45,787 bases of DNA. Source: Gnomoniopsis sp. IMI 355080 (Eukaryota > Ascomycota > Sordariomycetes > Diaporthales > Gnomoniaceae). Positions 11,139 to 21,164 of the stretch are shown here, piece by piece. Location: contig JAPEVC010000264.1 in the NCBI GenBank assembly GCA_027946555.1, positions 1-45,787 on the forward strand. The letters are read 5' to 3'. The position numbers were made by a program, and so were the translations under genes. Position 1 is the first letter of the stretch; the number at the start of each line of letters is the position of its first letter. The notes beneath the pieces are model-generated. The model saw only the letters and a program-made list of their open reading frames with translations, had not been told where the DNA came from and did not search any database.

Positions 11139-11935
11139 ATGGCTTCTCCCGACACCCCTCCAAAAGCAGCAAAGAGGGTAGCTCCCCAAGCCTCACACAC
11201 CACAACAGTGCTCTTGTTTCTAGTTATTCTCATCGCCTTTTTCCCCGGGATCTTCCACTACCTTTGGACCCTTCCACTCTCTATCGCGCCGGCTTTCTTC
11301 ATCCCCTCCAACCCACTCAAACCGACGGCCCCACCCATCACCGACACCGACACGCCCGGCACCGCGCCCACCCTCGCAATGGGTTCTTGGTTTCAGAAGC
11401 AATTCACACTGCCCAGCAAGTCAAAGGGCTCCTACCTGATTACCGACGATGTCAGAGACGCTCTACCAGAGCTCAAAGACTACAAAGTCGGGATTCTTCA
11501 CTTATTCATACAGCACACAAGCTGTGCTCTGAGCCTGAACGAGAACTGGGACGACGACGTCCGCGCGGACATGACTGATGCGTTGGACCGCGTGGCGCCT
11601 GAGGCTGGGCCCAAGGGGCAGGATCTATACCGGCATTCTGCTGAGGGCCCCGATGATATGCCAGCTGTAAGAGCTCCTGAATTGCGCACTCCTAGCAAAT
11701 AACTAACATATACACGTGATAGCACGTCAAGTCCGCACTTATCGGTGCATCCGTCACAATTCCTATTCGGGATGGGAAGCTAGCACTAGGTACGCGAGAG
11801 ATTCTTCACCTCTGTGATACCAGAATCGCAAGCTAACACAGAAACATAGGTACGTGGCAGGGTATTTGGTTCCTGGAGTTCCGAGCTGCGAGGCATTCGC
11901 GACGGGTTGTGGCGACTATTCAGGGACAGCAATAG
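11139..11935 (+). CDS. YjbQ/UPF0047-family protein with N-terminal membrane-anchor-like extension
   Basis: Three exons (11139-11666, 11723-11789, 11850-11935) give 226 aa. Residues from about 81 (MGSWFQKQFTLPSKSKGSYL) to the end form a complete YjbQ domain of about 146 aa, the usual size. It shows FIQHTSCALSLNENWD (His ~126), the LYRHSAEGPDDMPAHVKSAL block spanning the first splice junction, and the terminal GTWQGIWFLEF...VVATIQG. YjbQ proteins are small trimeric enzymes; some bacterial members have weak thiamine-phosphate synthase activity, but the physiological reaction is unsettled. Residues 1-80 are extra: a basic stretch, a strong hydrophobic segment (TTTVLLFLVILIAFFPGIF, ~21-40) and a Pro/Thr-rich linker. 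Translation could instead begin at Met81 (base 11379), giving an ordinary soluble protein. Start choice is the main uncertainty. Confidence 0.88.
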
Positions 11936-12485
11936 GAGGTCTATGCTCATTGAAATCAGATTTCCACGGACCTCGTACAGTGATGCCTATCTTCTGCATG
12001 TCCAGCCTTGACTCCTGCTTGTGACCAGTACGCCTGCCAATTCTATTCGTCACATTATGTTTCCATTTCCTCGGTAGCATAAAAAGTGAACCATTTCTCC
12101 GCGCTATGATCAGTCCCAATTGAACGATGTGTCGCAGTCATTGATGTGATATGTAGTCCAGATGTATACCAGTTGTTTGGTGGTTTAGTTGAGCAGAGCA
12201 CTTGTTACAGATCATGACTTCTGAATACGGTAGGCTCGTATCTCTTGGTGAAGGGTGTTGGCGTTGCAGTGTCGATAGGGACTGAGCCTCGATGATGCCG
12301 CCTGCGCTGGCTACAGACTCGTGATCCTCTCATCAGAGACAGGACCATGTCTCAATTTCACACTACCCGCGCGCACTGCTCGAGACGATACTTCTCGGGG
12401 TATCCCGTATAGTATGCCCCCAGTTCCTCAGTCAAAGATTTCGACTGATGGGGGTGTGTCGCAAGTTCTAGAACGCCCAATACTC
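11936..12485. other. Convergent intergenic region, no gene seen
   Basis: This 550-bp space separates the 3' ends of the YjbQ gene (+) and the CFIm25 gene (-). It should contain both terminators and 3' UTRs. The open frames here are short and without family resemblance. Confidence 0.6.
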
Positions 12486-13340
12486 CTATTCAAGGGCCTC
12501 CTCCTTCATGTTGACGTCGCCCTCGGCCAGGACCTTTACCTGAGCTGCGTCTCCGCTGGTTGGCTTGCCGCATGGGGTCTGTGCGACCACCTTGCCATTC
12601 TCGTTGACGAATTCGAAGTTGTAGCGGCTGAGCAGGTGTGGGATGGCAGACAGTTGGGGACCGTAGCGCTGAGAGTTGTCATATAGCTCGAAGAGAGGGA
12701 CGGCGAGGAGCTTCATGTTCTTGGGCACACTAAGAACCTCTGTCGAAGAAGCAAGCGTTAGTGGACGGGGTGCACTCGATGTGGGATATCGGGCCAACTC
12801 ACTGGACTCAGGAAGCTTGATCACGTAAAGCTTTTTGCACTCCTTGGGACGGGTGACATGGGCGGGGACGAAGGGGTACATGAAGGTCTCGAAGTTGGGG
12901 CGCCACCACTGGGCAAGACAGTCGCCAATCTCCCAGTCGCCCTCGGCTTGGCCGTCGCCCAGACTGCCGATGGGAGCGAGACGCTCGTCCAGGCGCTTCT
13001 TGAATCCCTCAATTTCCTCGTCCTCGGGCTTGAGATAGTCGCCGGGCAGCTTGAAGAAGGCGTTGGCGATCTGCAGCATCAGGATGTGAGGGTGGTTGTG
13101 CTCGTGGCAGACGAGGATGCCCTCGCAGGTGCGGCGCATGCCGTACTTGTCATAGTGCTCCTCAAGACGCTTCAGACGAGCCATGACGCTCGGGTCCTCC
13201 TCGGGCTGGGTCTCCTTTACACCAAAGGTGTAATTGGATAAAGGGTATAAGCGGATGGTCTCGGGTTGGTTGGTCTCAAAGGGAAGGGGGATGACGGGCG
13301 GCTTGCAAGACCGCATCTCGTCGGGTGCGATCGTCGACAT
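12486..13340 (-). CDS. CFIm25 / NUDT21-type pre-mRNA cleavage factor Im subunit
   Basis: This is the 25-kDa Nudix-fold subunit of cleavage factor I, which binds UGUA in nascent transcripts and helps choose poly(A) sites in the nucleus. Two exons (12803-13340 and 12486-12739) encode 263 aa. Signature blocks are IRLYPLSNYTFG, the inactive Nudix region GILVCHEHNHPHILMLQ with FFKLPGDYLKP, DCLAQWWRPNFETFMYPFVP (matching the family's WWRPNFE.YPYIP), KKLYVIKLPE, and VPKNMKLLAVPLFELYDN. The Nudix box lacks the hydrolase Glu pattern, as in the human protein, so it should bind RNA rather than hydrolyse nucleotides. The intron 12740-12802 is 63 nt and has no stop in frame, so retention would insert 21 residues. 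Budding yeast lacks this gene; filamentous fungi keep it. Confidence 0.95.
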   Translation of the reverse strand: MSTIAPDEMRSCKPPVIPLPFETNQPETIRLYPLSNYTFGVKETQPEEDPSVMARLKRLEEHYDKYGMRRTCEGILVCHEHNHPHILMLQIANAFFKLPGDYLKPEDEEIEGFKKRLDERLAPIGSLGDGQAEGDWEIGDCLAQWWRPNFETFMYPFVPAHVTRPKECKKLYVIKLPESSELARYPTSSAPRPLTLASSTEVLSVPKNMKLLAVPLFELYDNSQRYGPQLSAIPHLLSRYNFEFVNENGKVVAQTPCGKPTSGDAAQVKVLAEGDVNMKEEALE

Positions 13341-14569
13341 CTTGACGGTCGCAGATTGCCCGGTGTTCGATGTAGACCTGACGTGGTTATTTTAACAAGA
13401 GTATGGTCGTCAAAGAGTCAAAGAGAAGCTGGCTCCCACAGTTGGCAGTTGGAAGTGAGCAGGTTGAAGAAGTTGAAGCAAGAAAGAAATGGGGAGAGTG
13501 GCCAAAGAGACCAGCCAAGCTTTAGAAGCAATTAGACCAGCTTTGGTGATCCTCGAGCATTAATTTGGCGGGTTGGTACAACGATATCCTAGCACAATGG
13601 TGGTTGCGGCGTGGGAGTCGTGATGGCTCGTCGTGTAAGTCTTGTCGTTGTGTATTATTCTTGGGCAGCTGTTGTGATCCCTAGAGTAGCTCCTTGCTGG
13701 CTCCAAGGCACAACAAGGTGCTCACAAGCTACTGCGTAGAGCATTGAGTACAGCCTTGCATGTGGGGAAGGCCCACCCCTGTCATCATTAAAGTTGCAGA
13801 CCCACCACTCCCGTGTGGGTCTAGTAGGTAGATATGTACTTCAGGTATTCAACGTCCTGAAGTCATATACAAGGACAATTTATTATTATAAGTCCTTCAA
13901 GCTGGCCTCCCACAGAAAAAAACATTCACATCATGGGCGGCAGCATTGCCACTACTGGGGCTTTCGTTTGTCCCTTGAAGACAGTGGTTCCCTTTGACCG
14001 GTCATCCTATCATCCTATTTACCCATTCGTCTCCACCGGTCGCTTGCTCATGCCGACAAGTTCTAAACTCCGGCGTACACACACATATCCCAGACAGAAA
14101 GGCACAGTATCTAGAGACCGGCCATGACTCCGATTCACAACATCTTGCTCCCGCGGCGCTCACGCTAAAGCGAACGCCCGCGACAAGGCGTTGAAGGTTT
14201 CTCCAATAGTAACAGGCTGGCTAAATAAGCTGGCTAAATGCATAGCGCTTCCCCCACGTGAGGAAGCTTTCTGAGCCTCGCTGTCGACGAGGATGACCCT
14301 CCCACGCTTTCCATTCCTGCCGATTCTCGGTGACACAGCGACGCCGAACTAGGTTACATTTCTTCCGGATGGCGCTCTGCAAGTCGATCATCCAGCGTAT
14401 ATATAATGCCGGCTCCGCCCCGGATATTGCAGTTGTTGCTATACTTTCCCAGATTTCCCCGGATCCTTACAGTGCTTAACATTTATCTCGCAAAGACATA
14501 AGACTGCTTCCCACCAGGCAACTACTACGAGAAGGCTGCAACGAATATCATACCTCCTGTAATATCACC
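13341..14569. promoter_or_regulatory. Divergent promoter region, CFIm25 gene / dioxygenase gene
   Basis: This 1.23-kb region lies between two start codons facing outward. Towards the dioxygenase gene there is a good TATA box (TATATATAA, 14398-14406), about 165 bp before its ATG. A direct repeat of GCTGGCTAAAT occurs near 14215-14241. No gene is supported inside it. Confidence 0.6.
14398..14406 (+). promoter_or_regulatory. TATA box of the dioxygenase gene
   Basis: TATATATAA lies 164 bp upstream of the ATG at 14570 in an otherwise GC-balanced stretch. TATA-containing promoters in fungi tend to be inducible rather than housekeeping. Confidence 0.55.
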
Positions 14570-15724
14570 ATGGCTGTAGACCCAGTTCTCACTCCTGAAC
14601 AGAAGGAGCACTTCCTCAATCATGGCTGGTTGAAGTGAGTTGCTCTTCCAAACCTCTAATGCTAGATATAGCCAGCTAACAAATCCAAATAGAATCCCAA
14701 AAGCCTTCACAAAAGAACAAGCCGCCGGATTGACCCAGAATGTTTGGACAAGGCTAGGCATGGATCCCAACGACAAGTCTACCTGGACTGCCGTGAGAAC
14801 CAACATGCCAAACCACAACTCCTTTGACGCCTCCAAGTTTGCCCCCCGAGCATGGCAGGCCGTATGCGAGCTCTGCGGCGGCGAGGTATAGTCTTCTCCC
14901 CTCCCCTGTTCGCTTCGGCCGACCCTTTCTTGTACTAACACCCTCCCACAGGACCGTGTCGCTGCAAAGTCCAAAGAATGGCGCGATGGTTTGATCGTCA
15001 ATCTCGGCAGCGCCGAGCGTGAAGGAAAACCTGACCCTCCTCAAAAACTTGAGGGCTGGCACGTTGATGGTGACTTTGTAAGCTGAAACTTGACCCTCCT
15101 GCCCTGGTCACAACAACTTCTAACTAGTAATTTCAGTTTGTCCACTACCTTGATTCCCCCGAGCAAGGGCTCCTCATCATCCCCCTCTTCACTGACATCC
15201 CCCCACAAGGCGGCGGCACCATGATCTACCCCGGCGGCATGCGCGCTGTCGCGCAGCACCTGTATGCCCACCCAGAGGGCGTCTCGCCGCGCATGGTCCC
15301 GCGCGCCGAGCCAGACTTCAAGGCCGAGCGTAACCTCGGGTGGTTCAACAGCGTCGCCTCGCGCGGTGCAGACCAAGACTACGTCGAGGCTACCGGTGAG
15401 ACGGGCGACGTGTATCTGCTGCATCCGTTGATGCTGCACAGCGCTACAAACAACAGCCTGCGGAATGTGCGCATCATCACCAATCCGCCGGTGAGCTTGC
15501 GGGCGCCGTTCAACTTTGATCGAGAGGACCCGACCGAGTATAGTCTGGTGGAGCGGGCGACGTTGCGGATGCTGGGGAAGGAGGAAGGGTTGAAGGGGTG
15601 GAGGATTACGCAGCCTAGGGAGGCGGTGGTGCCGGCAAGGGTGAGGATCCAGGAGCAAATGAAGCGGGACGAGTTGAAGAGGTTGGAAGAGGAGAGGAAG
15701 GCTGCTGCGGTAGCAGCTGCTTAG
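14570..15724 (+). CDS. Phytanoyl-CoA dioxygenase-like Fe(II)/2-oxoglutarate oxygenase
   Basis: Four exons (14570-14634, 14693-14885, 14952-15077, 15137-15724) encode 323 aa, with CACCATGGC around the start. The iron-binding facial triad is visible: His123 and Asp125 in GWHVDGDF and the distal His229 in LLHPLMLHSATNN, followed by Arg240 (RNVRIITN) that would hold the 2-oxoglutarate carboxylate. The third intron separates GDF from FVHYLDSPEQG, so the active site is joined by splicing. GGGTMIYPGGMRAVAQHL is the usual double-stranded beta-helix strand. The last 40 residues are a charged Lys/Glu/Arg helix ending in poly-Ala, not part of the catalytic fold. No peroxisomal PTS1 is present. The substrate is unknown; no secondary-metabolism genes flank it, so no pathway can be assigned. 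Confidence 0.9.
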
Positions 15725-16597
15725 ATGAAGTGTGCTGTGCGATCATATCGTGCCTGTAACGCCACGACGTTCTTGGTGACCTTGATTGTCATATGCTACG
15801 GAAGTTCCATCTTCTAACATAGTTTGAGGTGAATATGTGAGTGTACTTGTAGGCTGCATACGCGTGGCAAACTGGAAGCAAGCAATACTTCAAGAGGACT
15901 TTCTTGCACCAATTTCGTCAGATTACGGGCTCAGCAGTCACTTAAACAGACAGTCAGGAAATTTGATGTTCACTTTCAAATTAAGTCCTCGGCCCTACCA
16001 ACCACTCTCATCATTCCCGTCTTTCGTGATGCCAAACCCTACCGCTTTCCGTAAATGCAAGAAGGCCATGTCTACCGGACCACAAGACTGAGTTCGTGTA
16101 CATCAGTCCGCGAGAGGTCTTGCCCCATGCCCTCATGGTGTGCTCAAACGAAGAATAAAAGGGAAAAAGAAAATTTAATACAGCGCAAAAATAAACCATC
16201 CATCCGAGAGAGGGTATCATCCTCCCCTGAAGATTCCATGCCTTTTTCCTTGTCGTTGCCTTTTTTGTTTGCCCGATGCCCTGAACTCCAAAACGCAATG
16301 CCTGAGTGTTTTCTTTCCAATCCATTCTTCAATGTGCCACTTAAACGGCATCTGGTGGGTGCCGTGATCAACCGAATCGTTCTTCCCTGATGGTCTGGGA
16401 CCACCAAAAGTGCGAGAAGCAGTCTGGGAACGAACAGGCATTTCAACTCTTGCTTTCCTTCCTGCGGTGACACCAACCGACAAAATTCGAGAACGCAGGT
16501 ATAAAGTCAAGAAGAAAGAAAAAGACCACCCCACTTTCATCATTCAGTGGCCTTGCTACGTCACTGTCCATTCTCGACTTCCACCTCATCTTGGCTG
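15725..16597. other. Convergent intergenic region, no gene seen
   Basis: This 870-bp region separates the dioxygenase 3' end (+) from the end of the unrecognised nuclear-type gene (-). Open frames of 60-110 codons on both strands are low complexity and overlap each other. If the nuclear-type protein really stops at 17564-17566, this gap extends to that point. Confidence 0.5.
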
Positions 16598-19500
16598 TCA
16601 TAGCTGACTACATTGCGCCCCGCTCCTAAGGCCATATCGGCTCCTGCTCGTGGGCGGAGGCGGTGGCGAACCCTTGGCCTTGGTTCTCTTCTTCTTCCTG
16701 ACGCCGCTCGGCTTAACTCCACCTCGCAACTGCGCGACTCTCTTATGAGGCGCAGGCTGCTGCTCCATCTCAACGTTGGGGGACCCATTGCGACTGGGCT
16801 TGTTCAATTCTTCGGGTGAAGCACTGTCACGGTTGCCAGAAACAGGATCAGTGGTCCCAGCTGGTTCTGGTGTGTCAGTCGTGCTCCTTTGCATCGCCCT
16901 TGTGTCGTGCAGTGGCGTGGATGCCTTGGGAGGAGTAGTAGGTTTCTCCATGTCTCTGACCGAAGACTCGTCATCGCTCCTTGTGCGAAGACCTGCTGCG
17001 GGAGCAATGTTGCAAGGGGCGTACGCAAAATCCACAACGGCAATACCCTCTGCCGCAAGGCTAGCTAGCTCGGTCATGCGAGGTGCCTTGGCCGACTCAG
17101 GTTGTATATTAGCAGCATGCGAAGATGAATCACATGTAGGTTGAGGAGCTGCCTTCGCGGCACGCTTTGCACGCCCCTTGGCCGCAGGTGGATCAGGCGG
17201 GACGCCCGAGATGTAGTCGAAAAGGTTTTGCCTAGCCCTGCCGAATTTCTTCTCGGGTCGTGGTGTCTGCTCCTCATCGGAAATGTATCGTACGCTCGGG
17301 TCTGGCGCGAAGGATACCTTCTTAGGTGTCCTCTTCGCAACAGCCGGATCCTGCACAATTGGCGCAAAGTCATAAGTAGAAATGTCTTCGCCATCCTCCT
17401 CCCTGACTTTCTTCTGGCGCTTAGCCTCACTCTCATCAGCATCCTCCGGCGAATATCTCTTCTTCGATACCGACCTCTTCTGGCGCTTCTTTTCGCATCG
17501 CTCCGCATCCTCCGCTGCGGTCCTCTTCTTCGATATCGACTTGTCATGGTGGCGAGAAGAGTCCTACTTCCTCTCCGCCTGTCCCAGCAAAGGGTCGATC
17601 TGTGAATCTGACGAGCTCTTACCACGAGACTTCCTGGATCCAGTGGTGTGCGTCCAGCCGCGGATTTGCGTTGGCCCGTGAGAGGGTGGTGGAGCCGTGG
17701 CTTGGTAGTCGCGAATGCCTTCAGCAGGATTGTAGAGAAGAGTGCGGAGCTCCGAACCGTTCGCATCGTAGACTTCGGCCATCCGTGGCGCGGGCTTGAT
17801 CTCGCGATACTGCTGAGCCTTGTTGTTGCGAGAGCTGGATGAGAAGCTGCCACTACGTCGAGACGGAGAAGGGGACCCTCCTGGACCATTTCCGAAGGGA
17901 GGGGGGCTTTGTACCATCTGGATCTCGTACTGCGGGGGAGGCTGAGAGCCCGAGTGTCCAGGAGGTGGGTACTGGGAAGGATAGGGCGGCGGCTGTGTCG
18001 AGTTTTGCGACGTGGGCTGAGCCACGTACCCGGCGGAGCGAGGACCTTGCTCCGTAGACATAATAGGCTGGTCAGGAGCGTAGCCATTGGCGGAATAGCC
18101 CTGTTCGTAGTACTGGGTAGAGGGTGGCGGATGATAGTCGTCTCCCGGGTCACTTGGCGTCATCATAATATGCCTAGGCGCGGGAGCCTGTGCAGTAGGG
18201 GCCACAAGAGGACCTGAGCCGCGATGTAAAGGCCGTAGGACTGGCAGGGGTTGCTGCTCTGAGCCATTCGGGTGACTGAATGGCGTGCGACCGGGGGAGC
18301 TCTCGTTGACAGGCGGAGGTCTCGACGTGCCAGCCATTTGTGGGCCCGATTGCTGCTGAGCCTGAGGAGGCTCGGGATAGTCTGGCTGATGAGGCTGTTC
18401 CTGCGATGCAGACGTGCCTGGAGAATTGAGAGCGGTCTGGAAGAAGCTGTTTTGTGGTTGTTGGAGGACACCGCCAGACTGAGCAGGCTGAAGCTGTTGT
18501 GTCTGCTCAAGCTGCGGTGCTTGTAGTTGCGATAGCGCTGGTCTCTGGCCAGCTTCGAATAGTTGGGGATCTAAGAGCGTCTGAGAATCCAGGAGGGCAA
18601 CGTCTTCGGTGTTAGGGCGTGCGGGCGCATACTGGTCTTCCTGTGATATCTGTGATGGGCGTCTCACTTGAGACCCCTCATACGGTGTTTCCGGTCCAGC
18701 GTATGCATACTCCTGAGCACCCTTTGGGGGGTGAGAGTTTGGCTGGCCCACGAAGGACTGAGCCTTGGGTGGCTGCATCTGGTGTGCGGACATTTGCTCG
18801 TATGGGGCGCCGGCTTCTCGGTACGCAAAGTTGTCAGGAGGCGCCAAAGGGCTGCCATAGACCTTCCGATCTTGGTACGACGGTGGTGGCTGCGGTGCAT
18901 AAGCAGGATCTCTGGGTATAAACTGCGGCAACTGCGGCGCCAAGGGCTCTGGTACGAAGGGATTTGCGGAAGTAAACTTGACAAGTGAACCGTGCTGCTC
19001 GAGATCAGGTGGACTGCGCAGTTGTTTGGGTCGGACGGGCTCGGGCATCTGTATGGTGAGCTGATGCGTCTCTGAGGGATGGGGGCCAGAGACAGGACCG
19101 GAAGCTGGCCCTGGAGCTGCGTCTGCATCTGCCTGTGAAAATGCTAGGTCGGCAAGCATTAGCAAGTTGAACGCGCCGCTGTTATCGATCGAGGCCACAT
19201 TAGGTGCCGTAGGGGGCAGGTCAGATCCGCCGAAGACGTCTCTGACAGCGTCATATTTCAAAGACCTGGTAGAGGGTCTAGATGCAGTGGGTGAAAGGCT
19301 CTGGGAAGGCTGAGGTTTTTGGGTCTCTTGAGTTCGTTGGCGGTCGGCTTGGTCGGCAGCGTCGATAAGGATGTCAATATTCATGCCAAACAAGTGCTGA
19401 TCTTGCTTGTCTTGTGCAGCGTCCTCCTGTCGCTTCTGCTCAAGTCGTCTCTCATCACGCTCCTTTACCAGCCGATGATACTCCTCATCCTCAAGGTCAG

Positions 19501-21164
19501 CCTGATCAATACCTTCATCAGCCAGATGCTGGTTGAGCAGAGCCATCAAGTCCATCCTGCGTTGATCTTCCGACGCCTTGGCTGCGGGGATAGACCGTGA
19601 AGTGTGCTGGATTTTGCCTGTCTCAGTAACGAAGACGGTTGGTTTCCACCCAGACTCGTATGGCCTTGGTGCCTCTTCCTCATTGACGGAGTTGTTGAGG
19701 AATATGCCGAACTTGGGGTGAAGCTTATGCTTCTCGAGAGCCTCCTTGTCCAGCTCGCCGTCCTCGTAGCTGGTCGCATCATACCCGCCAACGGTACGGT
19801 CAAACAGCATAGCATTCGAGTTTGGCTTATCAAGAAACTTCTTCCGCTTCGCCTTTGTTGCACCACGGGTCTTGTCATTAGTAGAGTCGCGAAAGCCAAT
19901 CTCGTGGTCTTCGTACTCGTACAGAGGAGGGATCATAATGCGGTTGTTGGGCGCGTCGTTTATCCGAGCCCTCTTGGTAATGAGACGGACACCAAATTCA
20001 TCTGGTTCAGATGCTCCATTGGGAATTGGTGGTACCTGTTCGTCCTCATCTACTTCGGGGGTCTCATCGGGATTTGGCTCTGGCGAAGCTTCCAGCTGCG
20101 CTCGCGGTTTCCTTCCACGTCTAGCCGGGACGGGCTCATCTGCCGGAGATGGCTCATCATCGTCCTCCGGCTCAGGAGAAGGAGATGCTGGCTGACTTGG
20201 AGGCTCATCGGGGGCGACAGCAGACAGTAGACCGCCGATATGCCGGGGGATGGCAGTACCAGTTAGAACACTGGCCGGCCGCTTGGGCGTGGGCTGGTCT
20301 TCTGAGAGATAGGCGGCCTTGCGTTTGCTGGGTGTGCGTGGATCATTCGGCTTGTTGGCCTCCCGGGCCAGCTCGGGATGGAGCTGTGGGTACGGGACCT
20401 CGACACCCTTGTGAATCTGACGGTAAATGCCCTGTTGGGCAGCCTCTTCAGTGGTGATGGACTTGTAGTTGTACGAATCGTCCATTTTCTGTACCCGAAA
20501 AATTAGAATCACGTCAATTTCTCAAAAGCAAAATGCTTTCTGGGGACTTACATTGAGTGGCTCGCCATTGTTGGACAGTCGCAGCAGAAGCTCGGCACGT
20601 CGGAGCAACGTGTCGTAGAAATCATCAACCTTGTCGGCAATGATGTTCTGAAGGCAGGGGTCAGCGAAATGAGCAGACGACGAAAAAAATGAGATTGAAA
20701 GAGTGAAAGAAAATCGAGAAACATACCTGGTAGCCTTGCTGAACATATTCATTCTTGGCCATCAGCTCGTGGGTGGTGGTGTTGATGCTCAGGTCGCGGG
20801 CGTTGTTGAGGTCGGCTACTCGCTCCTTCAAACGTTGGTCCAAGAAGCTAATGATTTGGTGGTATTGGTCGACCTCCTTGTGAGCGTTGAAATCTGAGCG
20901 AAGACGATCCAAGTTGCGATCTGCCAGCTCTTCCAGAGCAGGCTTCATGGCAGCAGCCAGGGTGGCATAAGCATTCTTCAGGTCACGCTGACGCTCATGA
21001 GCGGCTTGGGCACGAGAGTTGTCGTAGACCTTTGCACGGCCACGGCGGCCAACGGCAGGTTTACCTCTGGCTCTGGCAGACGCACCGCCTCTAGCAGTGC
21101 CGCCTCTGCCACGGCCACGACCTCGCTTGGCCGGGCTGGGTTGATGAACGGCCGCGTCACTCAT
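16598..21164 (-). CDS. Unrecognised large disordered nuclear-type protein, interrupted by an in-frame TAG
   Basis: I do not recognise this protein. Exons 20727-21164, 20552-20647 and one running down from 20488 are joined by clear GTATGT/GTAAGT donors. Starting at MSDAAVHQPSPAKRGRGRGR (the earlier in-frame start is TTG), the frame gives 1152 aa up to TAG at 17564-17566. It then stays open in the same frame for 322 codons to 16598. Order: RG-rich basic N-terminus; a helical segment (~45-175; LDQRLKERVADLNNA, DDFYDTLLRRAELLLRL); a well-structured block (YNYKSITTEEAAQQGIYRQ, VEVPYPQLHPELAREANKP); acidic and basic linkers; HPKFGIFLNN and SGWKPTVFVTETGKIQHTSR; a charged coiled coil (VKERDERRLEQKRQEDA); then ~450 residues of Pro/Gln-rich low complexity. 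The continuation is Lys/Glu-rich and ends SRYGLRSGAQ. Composition suggests a nuclear scaffold or transcription cofactor. Either the TAG is the true end, or a 108-nt intron (17515-17622) removes it, giving 1438 aa. Confidence 0.75.
17408..17539 (-). repeat. Tandem duplication of a 22-codon unit in the reading frame
   Basis: Two adjacent 66-nt units (17474-17539 and 17408-17473) both read S-I/V-S-K-K-R ... E-D-A ... E-x-K-R-Q-K-R/K. Identical codons occur at the start (TCG-TCG-AAG-AAG) and end (AAG-CGC-CAG-AAG). The repeat lies just beyond the in-frame TAG and is in the same frame as the protein upstream of it. Confidence 0.85.
17515..17622 (-). other. Possible 108-nt intron spanning the in-frame TAG
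   Basis: A GTAAGA donor at 17622 and a CCGCAG acceptor at 17515 match in phase, and removing the 108 nt deletes the TAG while keeping frame. Against it: there is no canonical CTRAY branch site (only ATGAC), the acceptor is preceded by purines rather than pyrimidines, and it falls inside a coding-like tandem duplication. Confidence 0.35.

Noticed and set aside
17564..17622. A 59-nt intron ending exactly at the in-frame TAG (GTAAGA ... AAGTAG)
   Set aside because: Its length is not compatible with the downstream frame; a stop codon follows within a few codons of the joined product.
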